Position numbers and translations under genes: made by a program. Below, piece by piece: positions 42,463 to 51,902 of a DNA stretch of 64,000 nt. Position 1 is the stretch's first letter; each line of letters opens with the position of its first letter. The notes beneath the pieces are model-generated. The model was not told the DNA's origin and did no database searches. It worked only from the letters and a program-made list of their open reading frames with translations. This stretch comes from Pseudomonas tructae (GTDB lineage Bacteria; Pseudomonadota; Gammaproteobacteria; Pseudomonadales; Pseudomonadaceae): assembly GCF_004214895.1 (NCBI RefSeq), contig NZ_CP035952.1, forward strand, positions 4,784,501-4,848,500. The letters run 5' to 3'.

Positions 42463-45012
42463 TTGCGTGCGTTTGCTCCGTTCAAGCCGTTGTCTGTTCG
42501 TCCTTCACTGCTGGCTGCATGCCTGGCCCTGAGCCTGCAGGCCCAGGCCGCGCCGTTGCAATTGAACCTGCCGGCGCAGCCGCTGGCGGCGTCGCTGAGC
42601 CAACTGGCGCAGCAGGCCAAGCTGCAACTGCTGTTTGACGAATCCTTGCTCAACAGCGTTCAGGCGCCGGCCCTGCAAGGTGCTTACGAACCGCTCGAAG
42701 CCATCAGCCAATTGCTGCACAACAGCCGCTTTGCCCTGGTCAAGGTCGGCAATGCCTATGTGGTACGCCTGCGCGAAGACGATGCCACTGCGGACAACAG
42801 CATCCAGCTTGGCGCCGTAAGTGTTGTCGGCAACGGCCAGCAAGTCGACCCGAGCACCGTCGGCCGCTCGACCCTGACCCAGGAAGACATCGACCGTTAC
42901 CAGCCCAGCAACATCCCCAGCGTGCTCTCGACCCTGCCCGGGGTGAACATGGGCGGCTCGGCCAAGCCCGGTGGCCAGACCATCAACATCTGGGGCCTGG
43001 GCGACGCCGAAGACGTGCCGATGACCGTCGATGGCGCGACCAAGAGCGGCTTCGAGCGCTACCAGCAAGGCACCGTGTTCATCGAGCCGGAGCTGATCAA
43101 GAACATCGAGGTGGAAAAGGGCCCGCACTCGATCTACACCGGTAACGGCGGCTTTGGCGGCAGCGTCAACATGACCACCAAGGATGCCCCCGACCTGCTC
43201 CAGGAAGGGCGCAACAGTGGCGCCATGCTCAAGTATGGTTATGCCAGCAACGACCATCAGCAGGTCTACAGCTCGGCACTGTTCGGTCGTACCGACGATG
43301 GCCGCATGGATGGCCTGGTGTACCTGACCAAGCGCGACGGCGACGACATGAAGCTGGCCGGCACCCTGCCCGACGCCGAGGGCCTTTACCCGATCAACCC
43401 CCAGCGCCTGCCTAACAGCGCCCTGGACCTGGAAGGCGCGCTGCTCAAAGCCAACCTGCATTTCAACGACGAGCACAGCCTGGGGTTTTCCTGGTCTCGC
43501 TCCGAGAGCGAGCGCTGGGCGCCGTTCTCCTCCACCGCCTACCCGACCCCGCCGACCCAGTGGGACATTGACAGGTTTGGCTACAAGAATGCCCTGAAAC
43601 GCTTTTTGGCCAACCGCACGACCACCGACACCACCTGGTCGACTACTTACAAGTATCAGCCGGTCAACAATCCGCTGATCGACCTGCAGGTCAAGTACTC
43701 GGAGTCCGACACCAAGCAGACCGACGAGCGTGATGCCACGGCGTTCTTCCAGCCGTCCACCGGCGGCCGCAAGATGGACACCGAGTATCAGGACCAGATG
43801 CTCGATGTGCGCAATACCAGCCTGTTCACTACCGGCCCACTGGAACACGCGTTCACCAGCGGTTTCCAGATCCGTCACCACGAACGTGACACCCAGATGT
43901 GGATGCCTGGTAAAAGCTACGAGACTCCCAAGTACAACAACGGCCACTACCAGCCGAACTTCATGCCCAGCGGCACCGTCGACAGCCAGGGCTATTTCAT
44001 CCAGGACGCCGTCACCCTGGGTGACGTGACCATCACCCCGTCGCTGCGTTACGACCATGTCGCCAACAAGGGTAAACAGAACCAAGCGCCGCACTACAAC
44101 GTTGCCGCAAACGGCCACGACTACAGCGAGAAAACCTACACCGGCTGGTCGCCACGCCTTTCAGTGTTCTGGAAAGCCACCGCCAACACCGCCTTCTTCG
44201 CCGACTACAGCAAGACCTGGCGCGCACCGGTGCTGGATGAACAATACGAAGTCCAGGGCATCGGCAGCCGCACCGCCAGCAGCCGCAACCTCGACCCGGA
44301 ACGCATCACCGCCCTGCGCGCGGGCAACGTCACCGACTTTGCCAACGTTTTCATGGCCGACGACAACATGCAGATCCGCACCACGCTGTTCCGCAACGAG
44401 ATCAAGGACGAGATTTTCAAAGCCACCGGTATTGGTTGCCAGGCGCAGCTGGCCACCGGGCAGAACATCAACGATGCCTGCGGCAAGGGCCTGATGTCCA
44501 ACTACCGCAACCTCAAGGGCGTGACCATCAAGGGCTTCGAGGTCGAAAGCTTCTACGACTCGACGTACCTGTTCGGCTCGGTGTCCTACTCGTGGATGAC
44601 CGGTCGCCATGACGGTGCCTACACCAACCCCTGGGGGCCGGACGTCTGGGCCAAGGACATCCCGGCGCCGAAGTGGATCACCACCCTTGGCGTGAAGATT
44701 CCTAGCTGGGATGCCAAGGTCGGCTGGCAGGCACAGTTCGTGCGCAAGACCGACCGCCTGCCGAGCGACAACTACCGCGAGGGCCCGGCCAGTTCCCTGG
44801 GTGACCGCTACTACGACCACTACGCCAACGACGACTACCAGATCCATGGCCTGTTCGCCAACTGGAAGCCCGAGCAGCCTTACCTCAAAGGCACCGAGGT
44901 CAACCTGACGGTGGATAACCTGTTCAACAAGGACTACCGCTCGGAACTCAGCGGCGAATACGCCTATAGCCAGGGCCGCAACGCCAAGGTCAGCATTACG
45001 CGTTTCTTCTGA
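42463..45012 (+). CDS. TonB-dependent receptor with signalling domain, heme-receptor-like
   Basis: 849 residues if the TTG at 42463, preceded by GGGGGG, is used; an in-frame GTG at 42370 would add 31 residues and make an oddly long leader. Signal peptide ALSLQAQA, STN domain (LNLPAQPLAASLSQLAQQAK), plug (VSVVGNGQQVDPSTVG; IEVEKGPHSIYTGNGGFGGS) and barrel ending in AKVSITRFF. WRAPVLDEQY and NLDPERI resemble the FRAP and NPNL-like landmarks of heme receptors. Together with the Fur-regulated FecI/FecR pair this suggests a HxuA/HasR-like heme sensor-transporter; substrate is inferred. Confidence 0.88.
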   Translation: MRAFAPFKPLSVRPSLLAACLALSLQAQAAPLQLNLPAQPLAASLSQLAQQAKLQLLFDESLLNSVQAPALQGAYEPLEAISQLLHNSRFALVKVGNAYVVRLREDDATADNSIQLGAVSVVGNGQQVDPSTVGRSTLTQEDIDRYQPSNIPSVLSTLPGVNMGGSAKPGGQTINIWGLGDAEDVPMTVDGATKSGFERYQQGTVFIEPELIKNIEVEKGPHSIYTGNGGFGGSVNMTTKDAPDLLQEGRNSGAMLKYGYASNDHQQVYSSALFGRTDDGRMDGLVYLTKRDGDDMKLAGTLPDAEGLYPINPQRLPNSALDLEGALLKANLHFNDEHSLGFSWSRSESERWAPFSSTAYPTPPTQWDIDRFGYKNALKRFLANRTTTDTTWSTTYKYQPVNNPLIDLQVKYSESDTKQTDERDATAFFQPSTGGRKMDTEYQDQMLDVRNTSLFTTGPLEHAFTSGFQIRHHERDTQMWMPGKSYETPKYNNGHYQPNFMPSGTVDSQGYFIQDAVTLGDVTITPSLRYDHVANKGKQNQAPHYNVAANGHDYSEKTYTGWSPRLSVFWKATANTAFFADYSKTWRAPVLDEQYEVQGIGSRTASSRNLDPERITALRAGNVTDFANVFMADDNMQIRTTLFRNEIKDEIFKATGIGCQAQLATGQNINDACGKGLMSNYRNLKGVTIKGFEVESFYDSTYLFGSVSYSWMTGRHDGAYTNPWGPDVWAKDIPAPKWITTLGVKIPSWDAKVGWQAQFVRKTDRLPSDNYREGPASSLGDRYYDHYANDDYQIHGLFANWKPEQPYLKGTEVNLTVDNLFNKDYRSELSGEYAYSQGRNAKVSITRFF

Positions 45013-45023
45013 GGCAACTGTAC

Positions 45024-45058
45024 GGATGATCTTGTCAACAACTGTAACAAGATCATCC
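45024..45058. repeat. Perfect 12 bp inverted repeat
   Basis: GGATGATCTTGT (45024-45035) and ACAAGATCATCC (45047-45058) around an 11 bp centre, just after the receptor stop and 50 bp before the DMT exporter. No T-run follows, so it is either an operator or a weak terminator. A smaller CTGTGGC/GCCACAG dyad follows at 45066-45098. Confidence 0.6.
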
Positions 45059-45107
45059 ATACGCCCTGTGGCTCAATGAGGCTACCTCTCTGCCACAGGC
45101 GATTCGT

Positions 45108-46001
45108 ATGTCCAGCCGCGAAAACACCGGGATGGTTCTAGGCCTTCTCGGGGTGATTATTTTCAGCCTGACCCTGCCCATGACCCGCATCGTCGTGCAG
45201 GAACTGCACCCTTTGCTCAATGGCCTGGGCCGCGCCTTGCTGGCGGCGATCCCGGCGGCGGCGCTGTTGCTCTGGCGCCGGGAAAAATGGCCGACCTGGG
45301 TACAGATCAAAGGCCTGAGCCTGGTGGCCCTGGGGGTGATCCTGGGGTTCCCGGTGTTGTCAGCCTGGGCCATGCAAAGCGTACCGGCGTCCCACGGCGC
45401 CCTGGTCAACGGCCTGCAGCCCTTGTGCGTAGCGGTGTACGCCGCCTGGTTGTCCCATGAGCGCCCCTCGAAAGCCTTCTGGGCCTGCGCCGCCCTGGGC
45501 AGTGCCCTGGTGCTGGCCTATGCAATGATCATGGGCGCCGGGCAGATCCAGGCCGGCGACCTGCTGATGCTGGCGGCGATTGCCGTGGGTGGCCTGGGTT
45601 ATGCCGAAGGCGGCCGGCTGGCGCGGGAAATGGGCGGTTGGCAGGTGATCTGCTGGGCCCTGGTGCTGTCGGCGCCGCTGTTGCTCGGGCCGGTGATTTA
45701 CCTGGCCTTGCAGCATCAGGGGCCGGTGAGTGCCAGGACCTGGTGGGCCTTTGGCTACGTGTCGCTGTTCTCGCAGTTCATCGGCTTCTTTGCCTGGTAC
45801 GCCGGGCTGGCCATGGGCGGCATTGCCCGGGTGAGCCAGATCCAGCTGCTGCAGATCTTCTTCACCATCGCCTTTTCGGCGCTGTTCTTTGCCGAGCAGG
45901 TCGAGCCGATTACCTGGGTGTTTGCTGCCGGGGTGATTGCGACAGTGGTGCTGGGGCGCAAGACGCGGGTATATCCGGCACCCGTGAAGGGACTGGGCTG
46001 A
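45108..46001 (+). CDS. DMT (EamA) family exporter
   Basis: 297 residues with ten hydrophobic segments in two EamA repeats; LVNGLQPLCVAVYAAWL in the first half, QLLQIFFTIAFSALFFAEQ near the end. Drug/metabolite transporter family, substrate unknown. Followed by a REP element. Confidence 0.88.
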   Translation: MSSRENTGMVLGLLGVIIFSLTLPMTRIVVQELHPLLNGLGRALLAAIPAAALLLWRREKWPTWVQIKGLSLVALGVILGFPVLSAWAMQSVPASHGALVNGLQPLCVAVYAAWLSHERPSKAFWACAALGSALVLAYAMIMGAGQIQAGDLLMLAAIAVGGLGYAEGGRLAREMGGWQVICWALVLSAPLLLGPVIYLALQHQGPVSARTWWAFGYVSLFSQFIGFFAWYAGLAMGGIARVSQIQLLQIFFTIAFSALFFAEQVEPITWVFAAGVIATVVLGRKTRVYPAPVKGLG

Positions 46002-46005
46002 TGCT

Positions 46006-46056
46006 ATCGCGGGGCAAGTGGGAGCGGCGATGCGGCGATCCGACTTGCCCCGCGAT
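46006..46056. repeat. REP element, second subtype
   Basis: ATCGCGGGGCAAG on the left and CTTGCCCCGCGAT on the right bracket the longer core GTGGGAGCGGCGATGCGGCG. This differs from the common inverted pair in the window and matches the copy near 63594. It lies between two convergent genes. Confidence 0.8.
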
Positions 46057-46060
46057 GTTT

Positions 46061-47278
46061 TCAGGCAGGAATCAAACCATCGGCCCGCAGCAAGGTCTCC
46101 AGGCAATGCTCCTTGACCCCGTAGAACGCCTTGAGCTGCTCGATCTTCTCCAGCAGCGCTGAAGCGTCAACCGGCGCCTGGCGTTTGACCGCCAGGATCA
46201 TCTTGTTCTTGTTGGTGTGCTCCAGCGAAATGAACTCGAAGACCTTGGTTTCGTAACCGCAGGCTTCCAGGTACAAGGCGCGCAAGCTGTCGGTGAGCAT
46301 TTCGGCCTGCTGGCCCAGGTGCAAGCCGTACTGCAGCATCGGCTTGAGCAAGCCCGGGCTGTGCAGTTGCGGGCGGATCTGCTTGTGGCAGCACGGCGAG
46401 CACATGATGATCGCCGCACCGCAGCGAATGCCGGTGTGAATCGCATAGTCGGTAGCGATGTCACAGGCATGCAGGGCGATCATCACCTCGATGGCGCTGG
46501 GCACCACACTGCGCACGTCACCGCACTCGAACACCAGGCCCGGGTGGTCCAGGCGCGAAGCCGCGGCGTTGCACAGCTCGACCATGTCCGGGCGCAGCTC
46601 GACACCGGTCACCTGGGCCTCGCGTTGCAGGGTATTGCGCAGGTAATCATGGATGGCGAACGTCAGGTAACCCTTGCCTGAACCGAAGTCGGCCACCCGC
46701 AGCAATTGACCGGCAGCCAGCGGTGCCGAGTTCAGGGCATGGGAAAACACTTCGATGAACTTGTTGATCTGCTTCCACTTGCGCGACATGGCCGGAATCA
46801 ACGCCTGCTGCTTGTCGGTCACGCCCAGGTCCTGCAGGAACGGCCGGCTCAGTTCCAGGTAGCGCTTCTTCTCCCGGTCATGTTCAGCCGCCGGCGCCTG
46901 ACGCGCCTGCTGCACGGCGCTGCGGTGGAGCATGGGCTTGCCCTTCTTGCTGAACGCAAGCTGCGCTTCGTCGCTGAGGCTGAGCAGATGTCCATTGCGA
47001 AACGAGGCCGGGAGCAACTCGTCGACCAGCGCCAGGGCCTGGTCATTACCCAGGTTACGGGTGATGTCGCGGGTCTTGTAGCGATAGACGAACGACACAC
47101 AGGCCTGGCCCTTGACCGTCAGCGGCTTGGCGATGATGCGCTGCAGGGTTTCTTCGTTGCCGACAGGGCGCGCCAGCACCAGCTTGATCAGGGCGTTCTG
47201 TTCCAGGCTGGTGGCGAGCAGGCTCAGAAACTGCGCACGCGCATCCGGCGCGGCCTGGGCGGTAGTGGAATCGGACAT
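46061..47278 (-). CDS. SAM-dependent methyltransferase, METTL25-like
   Basis: 405 residues. Unusual N-terminal half (about 1-165, basic), then a Rossmann methyltransferase domain: motif I VADFGSGKGYLTFAIHDYL (about 195-213), TGVELRPDMVEL, IALHACDIATDYAI and the Cys-rich CSPCCHKQ segment. The CC-bearing domain is shared with eukaryotic METTL25/RRNAD1-like proteins. Substrate not established; RNA or protein are possible. Confidence 0.82.
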   Translation of the reverse strand: MSDSTTAQAAPDARAQFLSLLATSLEQNALIKLVLARPVGNEETLQRIIAKPLTVKGQACVSFVYRYKTRDITRNLGNDQALALVDELLPASFRNGHLLSLSDEAQLAFSKKGKPMLHRSAVQQARQAPAAEHDREKKRYLELSRPFLQDLGVTDKQQALIPAMSRKWKQINKFIEVFSHALNSAPLAAGQLLRVADFGSGKGYLTFAIHDYLRNTLQREAQVTGVELRPDMVELCNAAASRLDHPGLVFECGDVRSVVPSAIEVMIALHACDIATDYAIHTGIRCGAAIIMCSPCCHKQIRPQLHSPGLLKPMLQYGLHLGQQAEMLTDSLRALYLEACGYETKVFEFISLEHTNKNKMILAVKRQAPVDASALLEKIEQLKAFYGVKEHCLETLLRADGLIPA

Positions 47279-47387
47279 CGAAAAAGGGTGCCTCGGGTAG
47301 CGGAGGGGGCGCAGGTTTGCGCAGAGCCGGGAATTTTACGTGGATGCGCTTTGCCTGCACAGCTTTTGTCGATCGACGCCGCTCCAG

Positions 47388-48005
47388 TCAATCGAGCACC
47401 ACCAGGCGATTGGGCAGTTCGTTACGCTCGTGGGTCAGTGGCACATGGGTGCTGAGCAGTTCGCCGCAGGCCTCGATACAGCTGACAAAGCCCTGCACCG
47501 TGTGGCCCTGGCGCACCTGTTCGGTAAAGCGCAGGACGATCGCATCCCACACCCGGTTGTCCAGGTGCCGGGAGATGCCCTCATCGACGAGGATTTCAAC
47601 ATAGCGCTCGGCCTCGCTGACAAAGATCAGCATGCCGGTGCCTCCCTGGGTGTGGTGCAGGTTCTGTTCGAGAAACTGCCGCCGGGCCAGGTTCGCCGCA
47701 CGCCAGTGGCGCACCGGGCGCGGGATCAGGCGGGTAGTCAACGCCGGTATGCGAAACAGCAGGCACAAGGCAATGAACGTCAGCCACTGCACAATCAGCA
47801 AGCTGTGCACACTCATCCAGCCGCTGAGGTAATGGACGATGCCCGGTACCACCAAGGCCAGCAGGCTGGCCCACAGCAGGGGAATATAGGCATAGTCGTC
47901 AGCGCGCCTGGCCAGCACGGTGACCAGTTCGGCGTCGGTATGCCGCTCGACCTGGGCAATGGCTTGCGCGACCTGGCGCTGTTGCTGTTCAGTGAGCAAA
48001 GTCAT
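47388..48005 (-). CDS. TPM-domain membrane protein
   Basis: 205 residues: N-terminal TPM (TLP18.3/Psb32/MOLO-1) domain start (QAIAQVERHTDAELVTVLA), two membrane helices (about 42-62, 70-90), then the rest of the TPM fold (GMLIFVSEAERYVEILVDEGI). Last gene of lemA-TPM-TPM, 26 bp after the second TPM gene. Such trios occur in many bacteria; role in envelope stress or protein complex assembly is suspected only. Confidence 0.85.
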   Translation of the reverse strand: MTLLTEQQQRQVAQAIAQVERHTDAELVTVLARRADDYAYIPLLWASLLALVVPGIVHYLSGWMSVHSLLIVQWLTFIALCLLFRIPALTTRLIPRPVRHWRAANLARRQFLEQNLHHTQGGTGMLIFVSEAERYVEILVDEGISRHLDNRVWDAIVLRFTEQVRQGHTVQGFVSCIEACGELLSTHVPLTHERNELPNRLVVLD

Positions 48006-48031
48006 GTGCTGCGCTACTCGTTGTCGTTGAT

Positions 48032-48766
48032 TTACCAGCCGCCCGACGATCCACCACCGCCGAAGCTGCCCCCGCCACCACTGAATCCCCCTCCGCCGCC
48101 TCCGCCACCCAGGCCGCCACCGTAGCCGCCACCAAAACCGCCGCCCATGCCACCGCGCCCGCTGCCACCCAGGCCCAGCGACTGCAAGGCGAACACCACC
48201 AGAATCAGCAGGATGAACAAACCGATAGCCCAGGCCGGAGCACCGTCATCAGACTCGTTGCCCAGCGCCCTCGACGGTTCGGCCAGCGGGTTGCCACCCA
48301 GTACCTGAAGGATCGCCGCCGTGCCCTGGACGATGCCCTGGCTGTACTCGCCGCGACGAAACGCCGGGGTGATGATGCGGTTGATGATGACCGAGGACTG
48401 CGCATCGGTCAGCCGCTCTTCCAGGCCGTAGCCGACTTCGATACGCAGCTTGCGCTCCTGGGGTGCGACGATCAACAGCGCGCCGTTGTCCTTGCCTTTC
48501 TGGCCAATGCCCCAGTGACGGCCGAGCTGGTAGCCGTAATCTTCGATGCTCTGCCCCTGCAAGCCCGCCAGGGTCACCACCACGACCTGCTCGCCAGTGC
48601 CCTGCTCGTGGGCCTTGAGCATATTGTCGAGCTGGCTGCGGCTGGCGCCGTCGAGCAAGCCGGCGTTGTCCACTACCCGCCCGCTCAGTGCCGGAAAGCT
48701 CAGCTCAGCACGCAGCGGCGTGGTGAACAGCAGCGCCAGCAGCAGCGCGAGCTTGAACAGGCGCAT
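48032..48766 (-). CDS. YgcG-type TPM-domain protein with Gly-rich tail
   Basis: 244 residues. Signal peptide (LALLLALLFTTPLRA), periplasmic TPM domain (about 25-165; VVDNAGLLDGASRSQLDNML), one membrane helix (GLFILLILVVFALQSLGLG) and a glycine-rich C-terminal tail with GGGFGGG repeats ending SSGGW. The ATG and the lemA stop share one base (TGATG), so the pair is coupled. Confidence 0.88.
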   Translation of the reverse strand: MRLFKLALLLALLFTTPLRAELSFPALSGRVVDNAGLLDGASRSQLDNMLKAHEQGTGEQVVVVTLAGLQGQSIEDYGYQLGRHWGIGQKGKDNGALLIVAPQERKLRIEVGYGLEERLTDAQSSVIINRIITPAFRRGEYSQGIVQGTAAILQVLGGNPLAEPSRALGNESDDGAPAWAIGLFILLILVVFALQSLGLGGSGRGGMGGGFGGGYGGGLGGGGGGGGFSGGGGSFGGGGSSGGW

Positions 48767-49368
48767 CAGAATTTCACTTCAGGCGCTTTGTCGGCATCGG
48801 CGGCGGTGGCCTCGAAGTTCTCGCGGATCGGCAAATCGCTGTACATCACGCTGTGCCACAGGCGCCCGGGAAAGGTGCGGATCTCGGTGTTGTAGCGCTG
48901 CACGGCGGCGATGAAATCCTTGCGCGCCACGGCGATACGGTTTTCGGTGCCTTCAAGCTGGGACTGCAGGGCGAGAAAGTTCTGGTTGGACTTGAGGTCC
49001 GGGTAACGCTCGGACACCACCATCAGGCGGCTCAGCGCCCCGCTCAGCTGGGATTGGGCCTGCTGGAACTGACGCAGCTTCTCGGGATCGTCCAGAGTGC
49101 TGGCATCGACCTGGATCGAGGTCGCCTTGGCCCGGGCTTCTATGACCGCGGTCAGGGTTTCCTGCTCCTGCTTGGCGTAGCCTTTGACCGTTTCGACCAG
49201 ATTGGGAATCAGGTCGGCACGGCGCTGATACTGGTTCTGCACCTGGGCCCAGGCTGCCTTGACCTGCTCGTCATAGTTGGGGATGTTGTTGATCCCGCAA
49301 CCGGCCAGCAGGCTGCCGAGCACCAGCAGCAGCCACAGGCGCAAACCCTTGAATTGAATAACCTGCAT
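48766..49368 (-). CDS. lemA: LemA-family lipoprotein
   Basis: 200 residues. Lipobox SLLAGC (near residue 24) followed by the LemA signature NIPNYDEQVKAAWAQVQNQY and RRADLIPNLVETVKGYAKQE, a long four-helix bundle. Role unknown; consistently co-encoded with TPM-domain proteins, as here. First gene of a three-gene minus-strand operon. Confidence 0.92.
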   Translation of the reverse strand: MQVIQFKGLRLWLLLVLGSLLAGCGINNIPNYDEQVKAAWAQVQNQYQRRADLIPNLVETVKGYAKQEQETLTAVIEARAKATSIQVDASTLDDPEKLRQFQQAQSQLSGALSRLMVVSERYPDLKSNQNFLALQSQLEGTENRIAVARKDFIAAVQRYNTEIRTFPGRLWHSVMYSDLPIRENFEATAADADKAPEVKF

Positions 49369-49551
49369 GTCGCTATGCTCCTTGATCGCCGTGATTCACC
49401 GGACTTGAGGCATAATCCGTCGTCGCCGCTGGATCAGGATCGCCCAATCGGCTAAAAGATGCCCCAGCAAACTACAACAATAGCCGCTTCCCCAACTTCG
49501 GCTGGGCAGTATCGACCGTGAATACTGCCGTAAGCCTTGAGAACAGAATTC

Positions 49552-51843
49552 ATGAACAAGCTGTGTTTGCTGGGCCTGGTAGTCAGCCTGGCCAGTCAGT
49601 CGGCCTTTGCCGACACCCCCGCTGCCCCGTTGCAAGACAAACAGGCGTTCATCGCCAACCTGCTCAAGCAGATGACCCAGGATGAAAAGATCGGCCAGTT
49701 GCGCCTGATCAGCATCGGCCCGGAAATGCCTCGCGAGCGCATCCGCGAAGAAATCGCCGCCGGCCGCATCGGCGGTACCTTCAACTCGCGCACCGCGCCC
49801 GAGAACCGGCCGATGCAGGACGCGGCCATGCGCAGCCGCCTGAAGATCCCGATGTTCTTCGCCTACGACGTGATCCACGGCAACCGCACGATCTTCCCGA
49901 TCAGCCTGGGCCTTGCCGCAACCTGGGACATGCAGGCGATCGCCAAGGTTGGCCGGACGTCGGCCATCGAAGCTTCCGCCGACTCCCTGGACATGACCTT
50001 CGCGCCCATGGTCGACATCGCCCGTGACCCGCGCTGGGGCCGCACCAGCGAAGGCTTCGGTGAAGACACCTACCTGACCTCGCGGATCGGCAAGGTCATG
50101 GTCCAGTCGTTCCAGGGCAGCAGCCCGGCCAACCCCGACAGCATCATGGCCATCGTCAAGCACTTCGCCCTGTACGGCGCGGTGGAAGGCGGGCGCGACT
50201 ACAACACGGTCGATATGAGCCTGCCGAAGATGTACAACGATTACCTGCCGCCCTACCGCGCCAGCCTCGATGCGGGCGCCGGCGGGGTGATGGTGGCCCT
50301 GAACTCGATCAACGGTGTACCGGCCACGTCCAACACCTGGCTGATGAATGACCTGCTGCGCAAGGACTGGGGTTTCAAGGGCGTGACCATCAGCGACCAT
50401 GGCGCGATCCAGGAACTGATCCGCCACGGCGTCGCCCGCGATGGTCGCGAGGCCGCCAAGCTTGCGATCAAGGCCGGCATCGACATGAGCATGAACGACA
50501 CCCTCTACGGCGAAGAGCTCCCGGGCCTGCTCAAAAGCGGTGAAGTGACCCAGGCAGAACTCGACCAGGCCGTGCGCGAAGTGCTCGGGGCCAAGTACGA
50601 CATGGGCCTGTTCAAGGACCCTTATGTGCGCATCGGCAAGGCCGAGACCGACGTCAAGGACTACTACGCCGACCAGCGCCTGCACCGCGAAGCCGCCCGC
50701 GACGTCGCGCGCCGCAGCCTGGTGCTGCTGGAGAACCGCGCGCAGACCCTGCCATTGAAAAAATCCGGCACCATCGCCGTGGTCGGCCCGCTGGCCGATG
50801 CACCGATCGACATGATGGGTAGCTGGGCCGCCGACGGTCGTCCGGAGCACTCGGTCACCGTCCGCGAGGGCCTGCGCCGGGCCGTTGGCGACAAGGCCAA
50901 ACTGGTCTACGCCAAGGGCGCCAACGTCACGGGCGACAAGGCGATGTTCGACTACCTGAACTTCCTCAACTTCGCCGCGCCGGAAATCATCAACGACCCT
51001 CGCCCGGCCGCCGTCTTGATCGACGAAGCGGTCAAGGCCGCCAAGCAGTCCGACGTGGTGGTGGCCGTGGTGGGTGAATCGCGCGGCATGTCCCACGAGT
51101 CCTCCAGCCGCACCACCCTGGAAATCCCCGAGTCCCAGCGCGCGCTGATCAAAGCCCTGAAAGCCACCGGAAAACCGCTGGTATTGGTGCTGATGAACGG
51201 CCGGCCGCTGTCGCTGGCCTGGGAACGTGAACAGGCCGATGCAATCCTGGAAACCTGGTTCAGCGGCACCGAAGGCGGTAACGCCATCGCCGATGTGCTG
51301 TTCGGCGACTACAACCCGTCGGGCAAGCTGGCCATCACCTTCCCGCGCTCGGTCGGGCAGATCCCGATGTACTACAACCACCTGCGCATCGGCCGGCCGT
51401 TCACACCCGGCAAGCCGGGCAACTACACCTCGCAGTACTTCGAAGAGCCGAACGGCCCGCTGTATCCCTTCGGCTACGGCCTGAGCTACAGCGACTTCAG
51501 CCTCTCGGGCCTGAACCTGTCGAGCAAGTCGGTGAAACAGGGCCAGGATCTGCAAGCCAGTATCCTGGTCAAGAACACCGGCAAGCGTGACGGCGAAACC
51601 GTGGTGCAGCTGTACATTCAGGATGTGTCCGCGTCCATGAGCCGTCCGGTCAAGGAGCTGAAGAACTTCCAGAAAGTCATGCTCAAGGCGGGCGAAGAAC
51701 GCACTTTGCACTTCACCGTCAAGGCAGACGACCTGAAGTTCTACAACGGCCAGTTGCAGTGGGCAGCGGAACCTGGTGAGTTCCGGGTTCAGGTCGGCCT
51801 GGACTCGCAGGCTGTGCAAGAACAGAGCTTCGAGCTGCTGTAA
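49552..51843 (+). CDS. bglX: Periplasmic beta-glucosidase BglX (GH3)
   Basis: Hydrolyses beta-glucosides in the periplasm. 763 residues from the ATG at 49552, with signal peptide LVVSLASQSAFA. GH3 N-terminal barrel with nucleophile Asp in GVTISDHGAI (about residue 282), GH3 C-terminal alpha/beta sandwich (SDVVVAVVGESRGMSHESSS) and a fibronectin-III-like end (KNTGKRDGETVVQLYIQDV). Precedes a C4-dicarboxylate-type sensor kinase by 59 bp but is probably its own unit. Confidence 0.95.
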   Translation: MNKLCLLGLVVSLASQSAFADTPAAPLQDKQAFIANLLKQMTQDEKIGQLRLISIGPEMPRERIREEIAAGRIGGTFNSRTAPENRPMQDAAMRSRLKIPMFFAYDVIHGNRTIFPISLGLAATWDMQAIAKVGRTSAIEASADSLDMTFAPMVDIARDPRWGRTSEGFGEDTYLTSRIGKVMVQSFQGSSPANPDSIMAIVKHFALYGAVEGGRDYNTVDMSLPKMYNDYLPPYRASLDAGAGGVMVALNSINGVPATSNTWLMNDLLRKDWGFKGVTISDHGAIQELIRHGVARDGREAAKLAIKAGIDMSMNDTLYGEELPGLLKSGEVTQAELDQAVREVLGAKYDMGLFKDPYVRIGKAETDVKDYYADQRLHREAARDVARRSLVLLENRAQTLPLKKSGTIAVVGPLADAPIDMMGSWAADGRPEHSVTVREGLRRAVGDKAKLVYAKGANVTGDKAMFDYLNFLNFAAPEIINDPRPAAVLIDEAVKAAKQSDVVVAVVGESRGMSHESSSRTTLEIPESQRALIKALKATGKPLVLVLMNGRPLSLAWEREQADAILETWFSGTEGGNAIADVLFGDYNPSGKLAITFPRSVGQIPMYYNHLRIGRPFTPGKPGNYTSQYFEEPNGPLYPFGYGLSYSDFSLSGLNLSSKSVKQGQDLQASILVKNTGKRDGETVVQLYIQDVSASMSRPVKELKNFQKVMLKAGEERTLHFTVKADDLKFYNGQLQWAAEPGEFRVQVGLDSQAVQEQSFELL

Positions 51844-51902
51844 AACGTTGCCATGCTCCAAGGGAAGGCCAGGAGGCCTTCCCCACTGCCGGGACTTGCA
51901 CC

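Noticed and set aside
42505..44118. 537-codon frame on the minus strand across the second receptor
   Set aside because: Antisense shadow of the receptor barrel.
49396..51861. Open frame of 821 codons on the minus strand across bglX
   Set aside because: Antisense shadow of bglX, whose active-site motifs are intact on the plus strand.
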